This document shows positions 1 through 10,538 of a stretch of 29,593 bases of DNA, in pieces; position 1 is the first letter of the stretch; every line of letters begins with the position of its first letter. This stretch comes from Nephromyces sp. MM_2019 (taxonomy: Eukaryota > Apicomplexa > Aconoidasida > Nephromycida). A model generated the notes under the pieces. That model was not told the origin of the DNA. It saw only the letters and a program-made list of their open reading frames with translations, and did not search any database. The stretch covers positions 1 through 29,593 of the forward strand of contig JADHZB010000037.1 in assembly GCA_015657535.1 (NCBI GenBank), in the 5' to 3' direction. Position numbers and translations under genes: made by a program.

Positions 1-927
1 AACTCCATATACTGAGTCTCCAACCTTCAAATGATTTACATTTGATCCTATTGACACAACTATCCCTGAGCAATCTATTCCTGGTGGTCCTGGATTTCCT
101 GGGTATAATCCCATCACATTGAGTACGTCTCTGAAGTTTAGGCCTATAGATTGCACACGTATTTCAGCCTGAAAATTGGAGGGTTGTGACCTCGAGGCAA
201 AAGCTAAAGGCTTGAATCGAAGATTGTCCAAGGTACCTCTTTCATTCAGCTCAAGCTGTCTAGATCCAATAATCTTTGTTTCCTGTTTTTCTAGTCTTGT
301 GATATGTAGCTGATTATTTTCTATTGCTACATCATTTTCAAATGTCTTATTTACTATCATGTTTTTGAGGAATTCAGGAATATTTTGAATTTCAGACTCT
401 GATGCAAGATCTAAACATCCCATTGGTATTCTTGCGGCATAGCGAACTTCCATCTCGTTTCTTATAGATGGGACAAAGCCCCATATTCCACTGTGAAGTG
501 GAGGCGTAACTGTAGGTGACTCAATCTTCCTCGAGTTTAGTGTCACAAACCAAAGTTGGGTTGCTGAATTTTTTTCGCTTTGGGTTGATGAAAATCCTTT
601 GGCAAGATCAAGGCATTCACATAAGACATTAACAGGATCGTTACTTGTATCTAAAAGAGGGTTGGTATAGCAAATCACGGACCAATCTCTAGCTTTCAAC
701 AAGTTTTCGAGAGAACTATCAGGTAAAGATTTTGCGAACTCATGATAGAAAATTGATTGTGTATTACAGCTTTTCTCTAGTATTTTCTGTATATTTTCAT
801 CAACACCAATGAAAAGAATAGAAATATCACCAATAGAAGCAGTTGGTTCTAATTTCATTGGTTCCCATGAAACTGTCCATAACAGGTCTCGAGGTATGTC
901 CAAGAAATCATTTGCGGAGAAATTGAA
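1..927 (-). other. Structural KR-like region and start of enoylreductase domain
   Basis: After the DH the chain continues for some 250 residues with weak likeness to the non-catalytic KR half found before ER domains, including TQLWFVTLNSRK and SGIWGFVPSIRNEMEVRYAA, which echo the 'LWLVTRG...ALWGLGRTIALEHPE' pattern. From about 171 downward the medium-chain-reductase ER begins: IRVQSIGLNFRDVLNVMGLY, then PGIDCSGIVVSIG and LKVGDSVYG. The ER is cut by the window edge, so its NADPH motif is not visible. The order DH-psiKR-ER implies a fully reducing module, with the catalytic KR expected further left. Confidence 0.75.
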
Positions 928-3900
928 TACATGCAAAGTTACACCCATCATGCAGCTTATAATTTCACCTGATTCACTATAAATTACTGTATCAATTTTG
1001 GCTCTTTTGTTATCGAAACTTTTTAGCTGAATATGCCCGTAACATGTAAATGTAGGCACAGTTTTTTTTAAATAAACTTCTTCCATTCTAAGAGGAACGA
1101 ATGGTTGAAATATATCATCTTTCTGTAATAACCCTGCAGTAGCCTGAATAATTTAATTTAATTTATTTATTTTTTATAAACCTTATCAATATATCATAAA
1201 TTCAATTTTAATATTCTCTATGTCACCTGTAGTGCACCATCTAGAAGTGTTGGATGCAATATGAATCCACTATCAAAGCCTTCATGATTACTGGAGTCTT
1301 CTACTTCAAGCTTAGCAACAACTTCATTTGTGGTTTTGTATAGGGCTCGTATTGTTCGGAAGCGTGGTCCATATTGTAAGCCTGCTTCATAAAGTTGACT
1401 ATAAAGGTGATCAACATCCATAGGAATGTCACACCGGGATTTAATTGCTTCCAGAGAAGGCATTTCTTCTACATTTAGAGACTTCATTGAAATTTTTGCG
1501 GTACCGTGTTCAACTGATTCATCTACCTCCCTGTCTTTATAACTATTGATGAAAATTCGATTTGTTTCATCAATATTACAACAAATAATTGTGTCTATTT
1601 CATATGAATTAGAAGGTATTTTTTCTCCATGTGACTGGTTCATCGATTTATCATTTAGGCTTTCAATTTTAAGTTGGAAACTGTTATGATCTGTGGATAA
1701 AAACTTTTGATCAGGTTCATTGACTAATTCTTCATATGACTGACTACTCAGTTCATTTGAGCTTTTGTCTTTCTTTATGGATGTAGTGGGATATTCATTT
1801 TGGTCAAATCGTCTGGGTGTTTTGTCTATAGAGCCTAAATTCGTTCTGGCATGCCTTGGTGTCCTGTTTGTTGATAATCTGGGAGATGATTCAGGATGAT
1901 CAACTTTGTTATATACTAATCGTTGGGGTAAAATCATCATTGGTGACTCTAAAAAAATATTTTCCAATGAAATTGTATTTTTACTGTCCATAAAGCCCAT
2001 TGATGAGCTTATTGCAGCCATCATCTCTATTAGTGCTACACCAGGGATTATAACACTTCCATTCACAGCATGATCCATAAATAGCTTCAAAGCCTTTCTT
2101 GGAAAAGAGAACTCGTAGAAGCTCTGCCCGCTCTCAATTTTCTTACTTTTATTTGTAATGAATGGGTGAGGTATATCATACCATGGAAAAGATTGTTTTT
2201 GAAACAGGCAAGGAGTCACATATTTATTCTTGCTTTCTGCTTCTGTCTCGAGCTGAAAATTCTTATGGGCCTCTAAGAATTGAGCATAAGCAGACTCAAT
2301 AGATTCAATTTCATCCAATTCAGTTGACATAGATGATATCCATGACATCTTTTTATTATTTGTGTTCTGCTTGGCTAATTTGATAAGAAATGGCTTTGCA
2401 CTCTGTTCTATGAAAATGCTATAACCTAGAGCCATCAAGCTCAAGATACTTTCGCGAAAGTTTTGAGGCTCGCAGCTTTTCTTAGCCCAAAAGTTTGCAT
2501 CAAAGGACTGATTATCATCATCTAATAGACCTGTATTCCCAAGTAACAGCCTCTTTTTGGGAATTTTGTACTCTAGTTTTGCCAATTTTTGAGACAATGG
2601 TTTTATAACATCCATTAAAGCTGGTGAATAAAATGGGAAAGCTGAATCAATATGCCTACACTTATCTAACAAATTTAATTGCATTAAAACTCTCTCTAAA
2701 TCTGATTTTTCACCACTGAGAACTAGGCTCTTTGGACCATATATTATTGCGATTCCAACTGATCTACAATTTTCATATCCTATTTCTGACATGGCAAACT
2801 CAGCCTCCTCAACACTTGCTCTACATGCTACCATTATCCCCTTTGTTCCATACTCACAAATTGTTTCATATCTGAATAATACATTCAAAAACCCAGATTC
2901 AAGTGACATGACTTCTGCAAATGTTGCCGCAGTAATCTCACCGACACCTACACCTACAGCTGCGTCAGCGATCACACCACGACTTTCCCAATAAGACGCC
3001 AAAGCTATCTCAACTGTAAAGGATGCAATTGCAGCTAATAAAGTTCCAGTTTTGTACTCATAACCTTCAATCTTGATTTTATTCTTATAAAGATAGTCTG
3101 TAATACTAAAACCCAAGTACTGGTTAGATAACATATCACATTTATCCATAATTGCTCTATAAATCTCATTCGTCTCATAAAGAGACTTTCCACATCCTAT
3201 GTGTTGGTTTTGAAGTCCACCAAACATAAAGGCAATTTTAGGGGCCTGTGGTATTGGAATATAAGTCTTTTCTTGTATATCAGAGTTTGAACTTGGGGGC
3301 TCTTCCAGAATTACATGGCCATTTGTGCCTCCGAAACCAAAAGAACTAATTCCTGCCGTCCGCTTTGAGCCTTTATCTGTCGAAATTAGTATATTTTGAG
3401 CTGGAAAATTAACTGGGAAGTCTTTCACTACAATATATGGATTTAATTGATTGAAATGCAGATTCATGGGAACAATTCCAGTTTTAAGAACCATAATTGT
3501 TTTGAGTATACCAGCGATACCCGCTGCACCTTCAAGATGCCCTATATTTGTTTTTACCGCACCAACAATTAAGGGATAAGAAACACTTCTCCCATGTGCG
3601 AAGACTGCACGTAGAGCTCCCACTTCAATTGGATCTCCTAGTGAAGTACCAGTTCCATGAGACTCAATATACTGAATCATGCTAGGTTCCATCTTAGCCT
3701 GATTTAAGGCTGACCTAATCACTCTTTGCTGAGCAGGCCCACTCGGTGCAGTCAAGCTAGCCGCTTTTCCTCCATGATTGATGCTTGATCCTTTGATTAT
3801 ACTCAGAATTGTGTTCTTATCTTTCTTTGCCTGGCTTAATGTTTTTAAATAGATAACTCCTGCACCCTCTCCTCGAATATAACCATTTGCTGATGCGTCA

Positions 3901-6900
3901 AAGGTTTTACATCTGGCATCAGGTGCCATCATTCGAGCTTTGCAAAATGCCACTGTAACTGTTGGTGAAAGCATTAAGTTGACACCGCAAGCTAAAGCGC
4001 CATTGCAACTACCTGATTGAAGTTCTCGGCAGGCTAAGTGAATCGCAACCAATGAAGATGAACATGCAGTATCAATTGTTACTGAAGGGCCAATTAAACC
4101 AAGTGAATATGAAATTCTGTTGGAAATTATAGAAGGTGAGTGACTTGTGGCTGTATAACTCCCTACACCTTGTTCTTGTTGTAAGCATATCTGACTCCAA
4201 TCATTAGAAGAACAGCCAACGAAAACTCCAATCTTGGAGTTATATAAACTCGTTTTATCATATCCTGCATTATATAAGCTCTCATACGCCACTTCTAGGA
4301 GTATTCGTTGTTGTGGATCCATAGATTTAGCCTGTAATTAACGAAAGTATATATCAATAAGTAAATTGTAACGCATTAGTTATTTTACCTCTGTAGGAAG
4401 AATTTTAAAGAAGGCTGCATCAAATAATTCTGCATTTTCTATGAAGCCAGATTCTCTTATATACATTTTGCCCTCGGTGTCTGGGTCTGAGTCATAAAAG
4501 TCGTCTATATCCCATCTGTATCAAAGTACAAGATAATTATATAACGAATTTATAGTCAGCATGAATAGTATCAATTTACCTAGATGTTGGAACTTCCACT
4601 ATAGCATCTGTTCCACTGAGAAGCGTATCCCAATAGCTTTCTAGTGAAAAACTCCTTCCAGGAAGATTACAGGATGCTCCACAGATTGCAATCTCCTCTT
4701 GCGTTGCAACAACATTTGGAATACTTTCATCCATATATTTTTTCCCTTCTATTTCACTAGCTAGAAAATTTATAATGTCAATTATTCTTGGATGATTATA
4801 TATCAGGCTAACTTCTACTTCAAATCCAATTTTTTGGGATATAGCTTCTGCAAAGGATATAGCTCCAAGTGAATCTATACCAAGCTCATATAGTGGAGTA
4901 TCTTCAGAAGGGAGTGTTTCTATTTCTAAAGTAGACAATGCACTTGAGTAAACTAAATCACGGACATAATCAATCGTTTTAGTGCTTTTTGCTACTTCAT
5001 TTACTACATCAGTTTGCTTTGAATCAGAAAACTGATTGTGATTATCAGTTTCCAAATCCAAAGAATCTGAGGAGTTATGGGGCGTGGATTTCTTTTTCTT
5101 TTTGATGAAGGTGTCTTTTATTGTCTCTTTAACACTTTGAGCAACAAGTTTCGCCGTATAGGAGTTACTAAGGGTGTCGAAAAGTACACCACTGACTTTT
5201 GGTGACATCAATTTTTCATGTGTTGCAGATCTCCGAATTTTTCCACTACTAGTCTTTTTAATGGTTTTAGGACTAAGTAACCAAATTCTATTAACTTTAA
5301 GCCCTATGTGTGACATCACATTTGCTTGAATCTTCTGGACCATTTCTATGTACATAGATTTATCGTAAGTCTTCGTGATCCACTCTGAAAATTACACAAC
5401 AATTCGAAATTTATTGATTCCAAAATTTCTTTCGAGATTGACTTTACCATAAACTTTTTTAAATCCATCTTGCTGCTTTATTTCTGCTGCAATACCTAGC
5501 TTCTCACTATCTCTTCCATTTAAGGTGAAAGCTGCTACTGACCCTTTTCTAATATGAGGTATTTTCTCTACAACATCCTCAATATCCTGAGGATAATAAT
5601 TTTGACCTCGAACAATTATCATGTCCTTCCATCTGCCAGAAATGTAGAGTTGGCCATCATGGAAAAATCCAATATCTCCGGTTCTTAAATAATTTGCTTT
5701 AGATTTTGAGCCATCCATCTTAGTAAATGATGCGTAAAATTGTGTTTTGGTTTCTTCTTCCATATTGAAGTATCCCGCAGCTTTTGATGGGCTACTAATC
5801 CATATTTCACCCGTTTGATTTTTAGGTACCTCTTTCAAGGTTTCATAATCCACCAGTTTAACTGAAACAAGGGAATAAATAAATTTTAATTTAGAGGCAT
5901 TTTTGTTCAAACGCTACTATTACCATCTACTCCTTCCAAAGGGTACCCAGAAGCTACGTATGTCCTCGAAGCATTGCTTGAATTATTGCTCTCACTATCA
6001 TTCTCAATAATTACTTGGCCAGAACTTTGAATTGCTTCAGTATTTACGTTGATCGCGGAAAATGGAACCTTCCAATTTCGGTTACCTGTTACAATGAGAG
6101 TATGCTCAGCAAGGCCATAGGCTGGTTGTAATGCTTGTGGCCTTAAGCCTTTTGGCCCAAATTTCTGCAAACATTATTAAACGAAGTCTTGTTAATTTGA
6201 TCAAAAAGGTTTTGTTTTGATATGTTTTGACCTCAAGAAATGCTTTGACTGTATCATGTTTTATAGGCTCTGCTCCCGATAGAATACCACATACAAGTGA
6301 TAAGTCTAATTTTTCATAGATTTCATTATTGATTTTGTTTGTGACAAGCCCAAAAGCGAAATTTGGTGCGGCACAGCAGATGCATTCATAATCGCTCATA
6401 GACTTTAGCCACAGCGATGGATTTGATATGAATGCTAATGGAGATGTTTGGTAAAGAGTAGAGCCACATAGAATTGGGCAGCATAGAAAACCTATTAACC
6501 TATTAAGTTGGGAAACATTTGACAAAATGACAACTTTAATGTTTAATTAGGCCATAAGCCAATAAACTATAATTTATACCCCATATCATGATAAATCGGT
6601 AACCAGCTGAAAGTTCTCACACGGTGGCCGAGAAATTGAATGGAGATACGTTGACGCCTCTCCCAAAATGACATGTAATCACATATATCATAATCAGTGA
6701 TACAAAAATTGTTTTTATAATCATCCGGTGTTTCCAAATTTGTTGGAAATTGAAAACTGGACCAACAAAGGTGGCAATTATGAAGAAGTGAGCCATGTGT
6801 AATCATAACGCCTTTTGGGTTTGAAGTGGAACCAGACGTGAACTTAAAATGGACAGTAGATATTTCATAAAATATAGTCAGATTTGAAAGAATTGGTTCT

Positions 6901-7799
6901 TTCTTACTTGTAAAAATGCTATATCTTCCGGAACCAATTCTGGGAAATCATATTTTGAGGGCTCAAAATTATTATTCGAGTCTTTGAGTATGTTGTCGAC
7001 ACAAGTCCACTTTGATGGTTGCCAGCGGCTTTCGTTACTCAATATTGCGAACTTAAACATATTTCTGCATAGAATTAAAATTTTAAAATAATATTACACT
7101 TCAAAATTATTTCACTTACTTATAAATACTATGGGTTAGAATAACAGTGCATTTTGCAGCCTCTTTGATGTCGCAAAACCTTTGGATGTTAGCTGCACCT
7201 TTTATCGGCTCTGGTGGATAAACAGGGATGGCAATTATCCCATTACAGATGCAAGCAAAAAAGGTTATAGCTAAGTCTGTCCCAGGAAGAAAGCACCTTA
7301 AAGTAAAAAAAGTTTAAATCATGTAGTCGTTAGTTATATCAAATTTTAATTCCTCGAAAATTTTTGAAAGTTTAAATTTATCTTTCTCCTGGCTTTCAAG
7401 AAATTAATATATTAACCAACAGGTAAATTATAATTTTACTTACAATATTACTCTATCTCCCTTTTTTAGCTTCAATAGTTCAGTGAGATATGAAGATAGT
7501 TTGCAAATTTGATTGAATAGAGTTCCATAACTAAAAGTTTGTTCGGCTTGAGCCTGATATTATATTCAGTTTGTTAGAAGGAACGAGGATTTTTACTCAA
7601 ATAATTAATGGATCTGAATTTCATGACTTACATCTTTTCCCAGCCATATTAGAGCAGGTTCATCTTCTATTGTTTGTGACCAATTTTTCAGAGCATGGGC
7701 AAAAGGATTCCCACCAAAATTGGCCCATAATAAGTTCAGATCTTTTTCTTTTTCTGGAATAGAGGATGAGTCTTGCTGTGAAAAATTCATCATTTTCAC
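1..7799 (-). CDS. Type I fatty-acid/polyketide synthase, N-terminal part (AL-ACP-KS-AT-DH-psiKR-ER...)
   Basis: This is the 5' part of a giant multidomain synthase that extends and reduces an activated fatty acid held on ACP domains. I join 12 exons (high to low): 7799-7632, 7553-7444, 7296-7120, 7064-6908, 6842-6580, 6499-6232, 6164-5924, 5861-5448, 5384-4580, 4515-4389, 4331-1227 and 1143-1. All introns are GT-AG, 55-147 nt, and phases agree throughout, giving 2,326 codons before the window edge. Domain order is acyl-AMP ligase (about 1-658), ACP (Ser771), KS (about 830-1253), AT (about 1275-1563), DH (about 1647-2017), a structural KR-like stretch, then the start of an ER domain. The layout matches apicomplexan FAS1/PKS1 loading units followed by the first elongation module. 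The first Met at 7799 is a reasonable start because the ligase fold begins soon after, but an upstream exon is possible. The AT looks catalytically dead (separate entry). FAS versus PKS cannot be decided from one module. Confidence 0.9.
928..2123 (-). other. Dehydratase domain of module 1 with a low-complexity insert
   Basis: Double-hotdog DH. The first half has the catalytic His in MDHAVNGSVIIPGVALIEM (H-x3-G-x4-P, His about residue 1664). The second half has GLQYGPRFRTI and HPTLLDGALQ with the catalytic Asp (about 1941). The last residues are joined over the 83-nt intron 1226-1144 to ATAGLLQKDD. Between the halves lies a polar insert at roughly 1904-1689 rich in Ser, Lys, Arg, Asn and Glu, not typical of DH domains and probably a surface loop. 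Active-site residues are intact, so activity is expected. Confidence 0.85.
2373..3239 (-). other. Acyltransferase domain of module 1, catalytic dyad lost
   Basis: Position after the KS and landmarks such as IAFMFGGLQNQ, GPKSLVLSGE, NTGLL and FANFW-like/EPQNFRESI-like blocks place this as an AT domain of normal length (about 290 residues). The nucleophile-elbow motif GHSxGE reads GVGVGE (2954-2937), so both the His and the catalytic Ser are replaced. The second half of the dyad, the His of the HSP motif, reads FYSPALM (Tyr codon TAT at 2630-2628). The oxyanion-associated F-x-G-Q-G-x-Q motif is also altered to F-G-G-L-Q-N-Q. It is in one uninterrupted 3.1-kb exon without stops, so the fold is kept while the chemistry appears lost. 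Confidence 0.8.
3303..4695 (-). other. Beta-ketoacyl synthase domain of module 1
   Basis: Condensing domain split over three exons (end of 5384-4580, all of 4515-4389, start of 4331-1227). It begins EIAICGASCNLPG, continues EVPTSRWD across the first junction, then PTEAKSMDPQQRILLEVAYE across the second. The catalytic triad is complete: Cys in DTACSSSLVAIH (codon 4064-4062, residue 1000), His in ESHGTGTSLGDPIEV (1135) and His in KTNIGHLEGAAG (1175). The domain ends with the usual SSFGFGGTNGHVILEEPP. Nothing suggests loss of activity. Confidence 0.93.
4741..4974 (-). other. Acyl carrier protein domain (loading ACP)
   Basis: About 78 residues with the phosphopantetheine attachment motif ELGIDSLGAISFAE; the modified Ser is encoded by TCA at 4872-4870 (residue 771). 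The helix after it (AISQKIGFEVEVSLIYNHPR) has the usual ACP/PCP pattern ending in a 'hPT'-like turn. It lies between the ligase, separated by a Lys/Ser-rich linker with a KKKKK run, and the KS, as expected for the loading ACP that receives the activated starter chain. Confidence 0.88.
5212..7799 (-). other. Acyl-AMP ligase (FAAL-like) loading domain of the synthase
   Basis: This adenylating domain activates a fatty acid with ATP and hands it to the adjacent ACP. The spliced protein shows the FAAL/ANL landmarks in order: GDRVIL, the P-loop motif FTSGSTSNPKGVMITHGSLL (created by joining 6908 to 6842), SWLPIYHDMG followed by LIGF, YGLAEHTLIVTG, GEIWISSPS, YLRTGDIGF, SGRWKDMIIVRGQNYYPQDIE and, near the end, KTSSGKIRR with the C-terminal catalytic Lys. 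The H-D-M-G and GQNYYPQDIE signatures resemble fatty-acyl-AMP ligases more than acyl-CoA ligases, which suits direct transfer to ACP. Nine exons carry it. The 63-nt intron 5447-5385 contains an in-frame TAA and is needed to keep the frame open. Confidence 0.88.
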
Positions 7800-10538
7800 G
7801 GTGATATTTTGATTAAAATTCTTTATGTTGAGACTTTTTTAATTGACTAGAATAAAATTAGATTCTAAAAACTTGCAAAAATCTAAAAAAAAATTGACAT
7901 GGGTATTGAACCTCGAGACTTGAGTGCTTTGAATTACGAGGTTAACTAGTTGAAAATATTAAGTTAAGAAAGAATATTAGAAAAAAAAAATTAATTTTGT
8001 TATCAACTCAGAAACTTAACATCGGAGAGTTTTGAAAAAATCACTTGTTAAGTGAATGAAAAGAAAATTTATAATGACCTATAAATAAATTTAAAATCTC
8101 CTAGGTCTTACAGAGATTTTATACTGTATGTACCATTGCAACTTTTGCATAAAAGTTATCTACTTACAAGGAGTTAATAAGGATATACAGTGAGTTCATA
8201 ACAATGGTATCGTAATGAGTTAATTACAAATCTATGAGAAAATTGTTTCAAAGTTAATTTGTTTCCGAAAAATTAATTTATATTCTCTTTTTTTTTTATA
8301 AATTGCTTTGAAAGTGTTAAGATTCAATTTGGGTTTATGCTAGTATAGTTTTTTCAAATTGATAGTCAAAAGGATTGAATACATTAACCAAATAGTAAAA
8401 TTTCAAAAATGATTACTTTTTTAAAATTCTTTCGGTTCTACAGCTTGGAAGTAATTGGTAAAAAGGATTGATTGTGAAAATAATTTTCTTTTATAATTCA
8501 TGGCTGTGCAATCTTAAAGACAAAGAGAAATCAAATCCATAATAATAACAATTAGAGACAATGAATTTTCATGCAGAGTTGCCATAACAACCTAGGATAT
8601 ACATCGGGAAAAGGTAATTTTGCTAATATACATAGAGTTCAAGATGGTAAGTGAATCATTGCGACTTACTCATCTCTAGAAATATTATTTAATATCTTAA
8701 TTAATCAAAAGCACTTTACTGCTAAGCATAAATATATTGATAGACTGCAAGTTGTTTTAATAAATGAATAATTTCAATTGAGTGTGAAAATTAAATGAAA
8801 TGAAGAATTAATTATATTTCATTGTTGGTTCATTTAACATAAACTCAGTTGCGCGCTTTATATAGATCCTAATAACAATATCACACCACTTGTTTGAAAG
8901 CATTATCTTATCAACTGCATATACTAAAGGTACCTCACTATAGCTGTGTCTAACAGCTTGTTAAATAATTTTCAAAAATATCCAAGTATATTTTTTTATA
9001 CCTACAGGCAAGTGTTGTTACATAATCAGTTTGAACACATTTGAACACTACCTTTTGAAAATATGTGTCGGGTATACCTTCTCTGAGATATATCAAATTT
9101 AAAAATTTAACTCTTTGTAACTGCTGAGAATTACAATAAATATATTTTGCTCACAATTCGACTGATGAAAATTGAATTCTCAAAAATTTATCTTCAGAAA
9201 ATCAATATAGTCAATTATTGTAAAGGATCCTCAAGTAAAGCCTTAATTGGTTTAATATGCCTAAGCACTCAACCAATAAACCAATCTAAATCGGTTCTAA
9301 AATCTTACTATCTTTTATTTCTAATAGTACTAAATTATTCATAATAGGAGCAAAGTTACAACAGAGTATATTTAGTAATTTAGAAATTCAAAAGCAAAGA
9401 TAGGTTTTATAACACTTTTGCAAGGTTTTCAAATAAATATAATGTCTAACTAACATTTATGCAGTGTACCCTTGTTAGTTTTAAAGATATGTAGGTAAAG
9501 TTTCAAAGTTCCTTTTTTTATTTATATGACTTATCTGTTAGAATCTATACTTAAAAATAAAATCTACGTAAGCTAGTCACAGTACGTATTTTGATTTATT
9601 ATAAATTAAACGTATCTAATTACAGCATATATCTTGAATTATTGAAATTTATCAAATATTTTCCTTGTGCTGTTAATTTCACACAAACAATTTAAAAATT
9701 TATCTTATGCGATTCCAGCAGTACTTGTATTCAACAGGAATTCTAAATACTTAAAAAATTACTGTCCTAATTTTCCTTTATTTGTTACTTAGCTATATAT
9801 TTATAAGCAATTATTTATTATCTCCAACAACTTTTTAGATTATAATTCGCCAAACAATTAGAAATCTTATGACGATTTCCTTGGTTCTTAAGTCATTCAT
9901 TTTAGGACTCACATTTCATTAAGATGGAATTAAGTAGTAACTGCACCAAGAAATAAATTAGAAAAAAATAAAATCCAAAATAAAATTAAAATGAGATTAA
10001 AACAGCCAGATCAAATACATAAATCTAAATTATAAGAAAAATAGGCATTATATTGAAACAGAAATAAAGTAACTAGAGTAGTTTACGAAAAACTTTATTA
10101 TCAAAAATGATTTTTATTTCAGCACATTCTAAAATTGTTTCAAGTTTATGAATATTAACCTAGTATATGACAAATTTTAGTGATGAAAAATTTTATAGCT
10201 GAGCTATAAAATTTTTGTAAGCTGAAATTTACACAAGTCTGAAAATAATTTCTAATCTTCGACATATTGAAAATAGCAAATTTAAAACTTCTGTTTTATG
10301 TGCATTATAAGTTCTACTTAAGAAATAAGCCTATGTAACAAGAATTTTCAGTAAATTATTAATAATAGCTGAGAAAAACTTATTGGTTCCATTTTATAGC
10401 TAATAGATTTCTATATATAATTTTAGTGAATTGTTTCGAGGAATCCGAGATAATTTCAGGGGTACTTGTGCTCAAAAAAACAATCAGGAAATAATAACAA
10501 AAAATCCTGATATTTTTGAAATTTGCTAGTTAATCATA
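7800..10538. other. Divergent intergenic region, no gene seen
   Basis: About 2.7 kb of AT-rich DNA between the start of the synthase (-) and the start of the HSP20 gene (+), so it probably holds both promoters. Open frames are short and unspliceable, and I see no domain-like peptide. Noteworthy are a tRNA-like B-box and T-run near 7890-7955 (-), an isolated GCGCGC in front of a TATATA at 8851-8865, and a perfect palindrome at 10186-10216. No other feature is supported. Confidence 0.7.
10186..10216. repeat. Perfect 31-bp inverted repeat (15-bp arms, 1-nt centre)
   Basis: The left arm AAAAATTTTATAGCT (10186-10200) and right arm AGCTATAAAATTTTT (10202-10216) are exact reverse complements around a single G. 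It sits about 320 bp upstream of the HSP20 start codon. It could form a hairpin or be a dimeric protein-binding site, but in such AT-rich DNA part of the symmetry may be chance. Confidence 0.85.

Noticed and set aside
2791..2994. 67-codon plus-strand open frame.
   Set aside because: It is the antisense shadow of the AT domain exon.
5385..5910. The ligase appears broken into two genes by an in-frame stop near 5394.
   Set aside because: A 63-nt GT-AG intron removes the stop and restores ligase-like sequence, matching intron sizes elsewhere in the gene.
4390..7800. The ligase region could be a decayed pseudogene because its frames are short and shifted.
   Set aside because: All frame changes coincide with short GT-AG introns, and the joined protein carries every expected motif in order.
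7890..7955. A functional tRNA gene on the minus strand.
   Set aside because: B-box-like and terminator-like sequences exist, but acceptor, T and anticodon stems do not form.
9147..9344. 65-codon open frame in the long intergenic region.
   Set aside because: No domain pattern, no splice partners, and its composition matches the surrounding AT-rich DNA.
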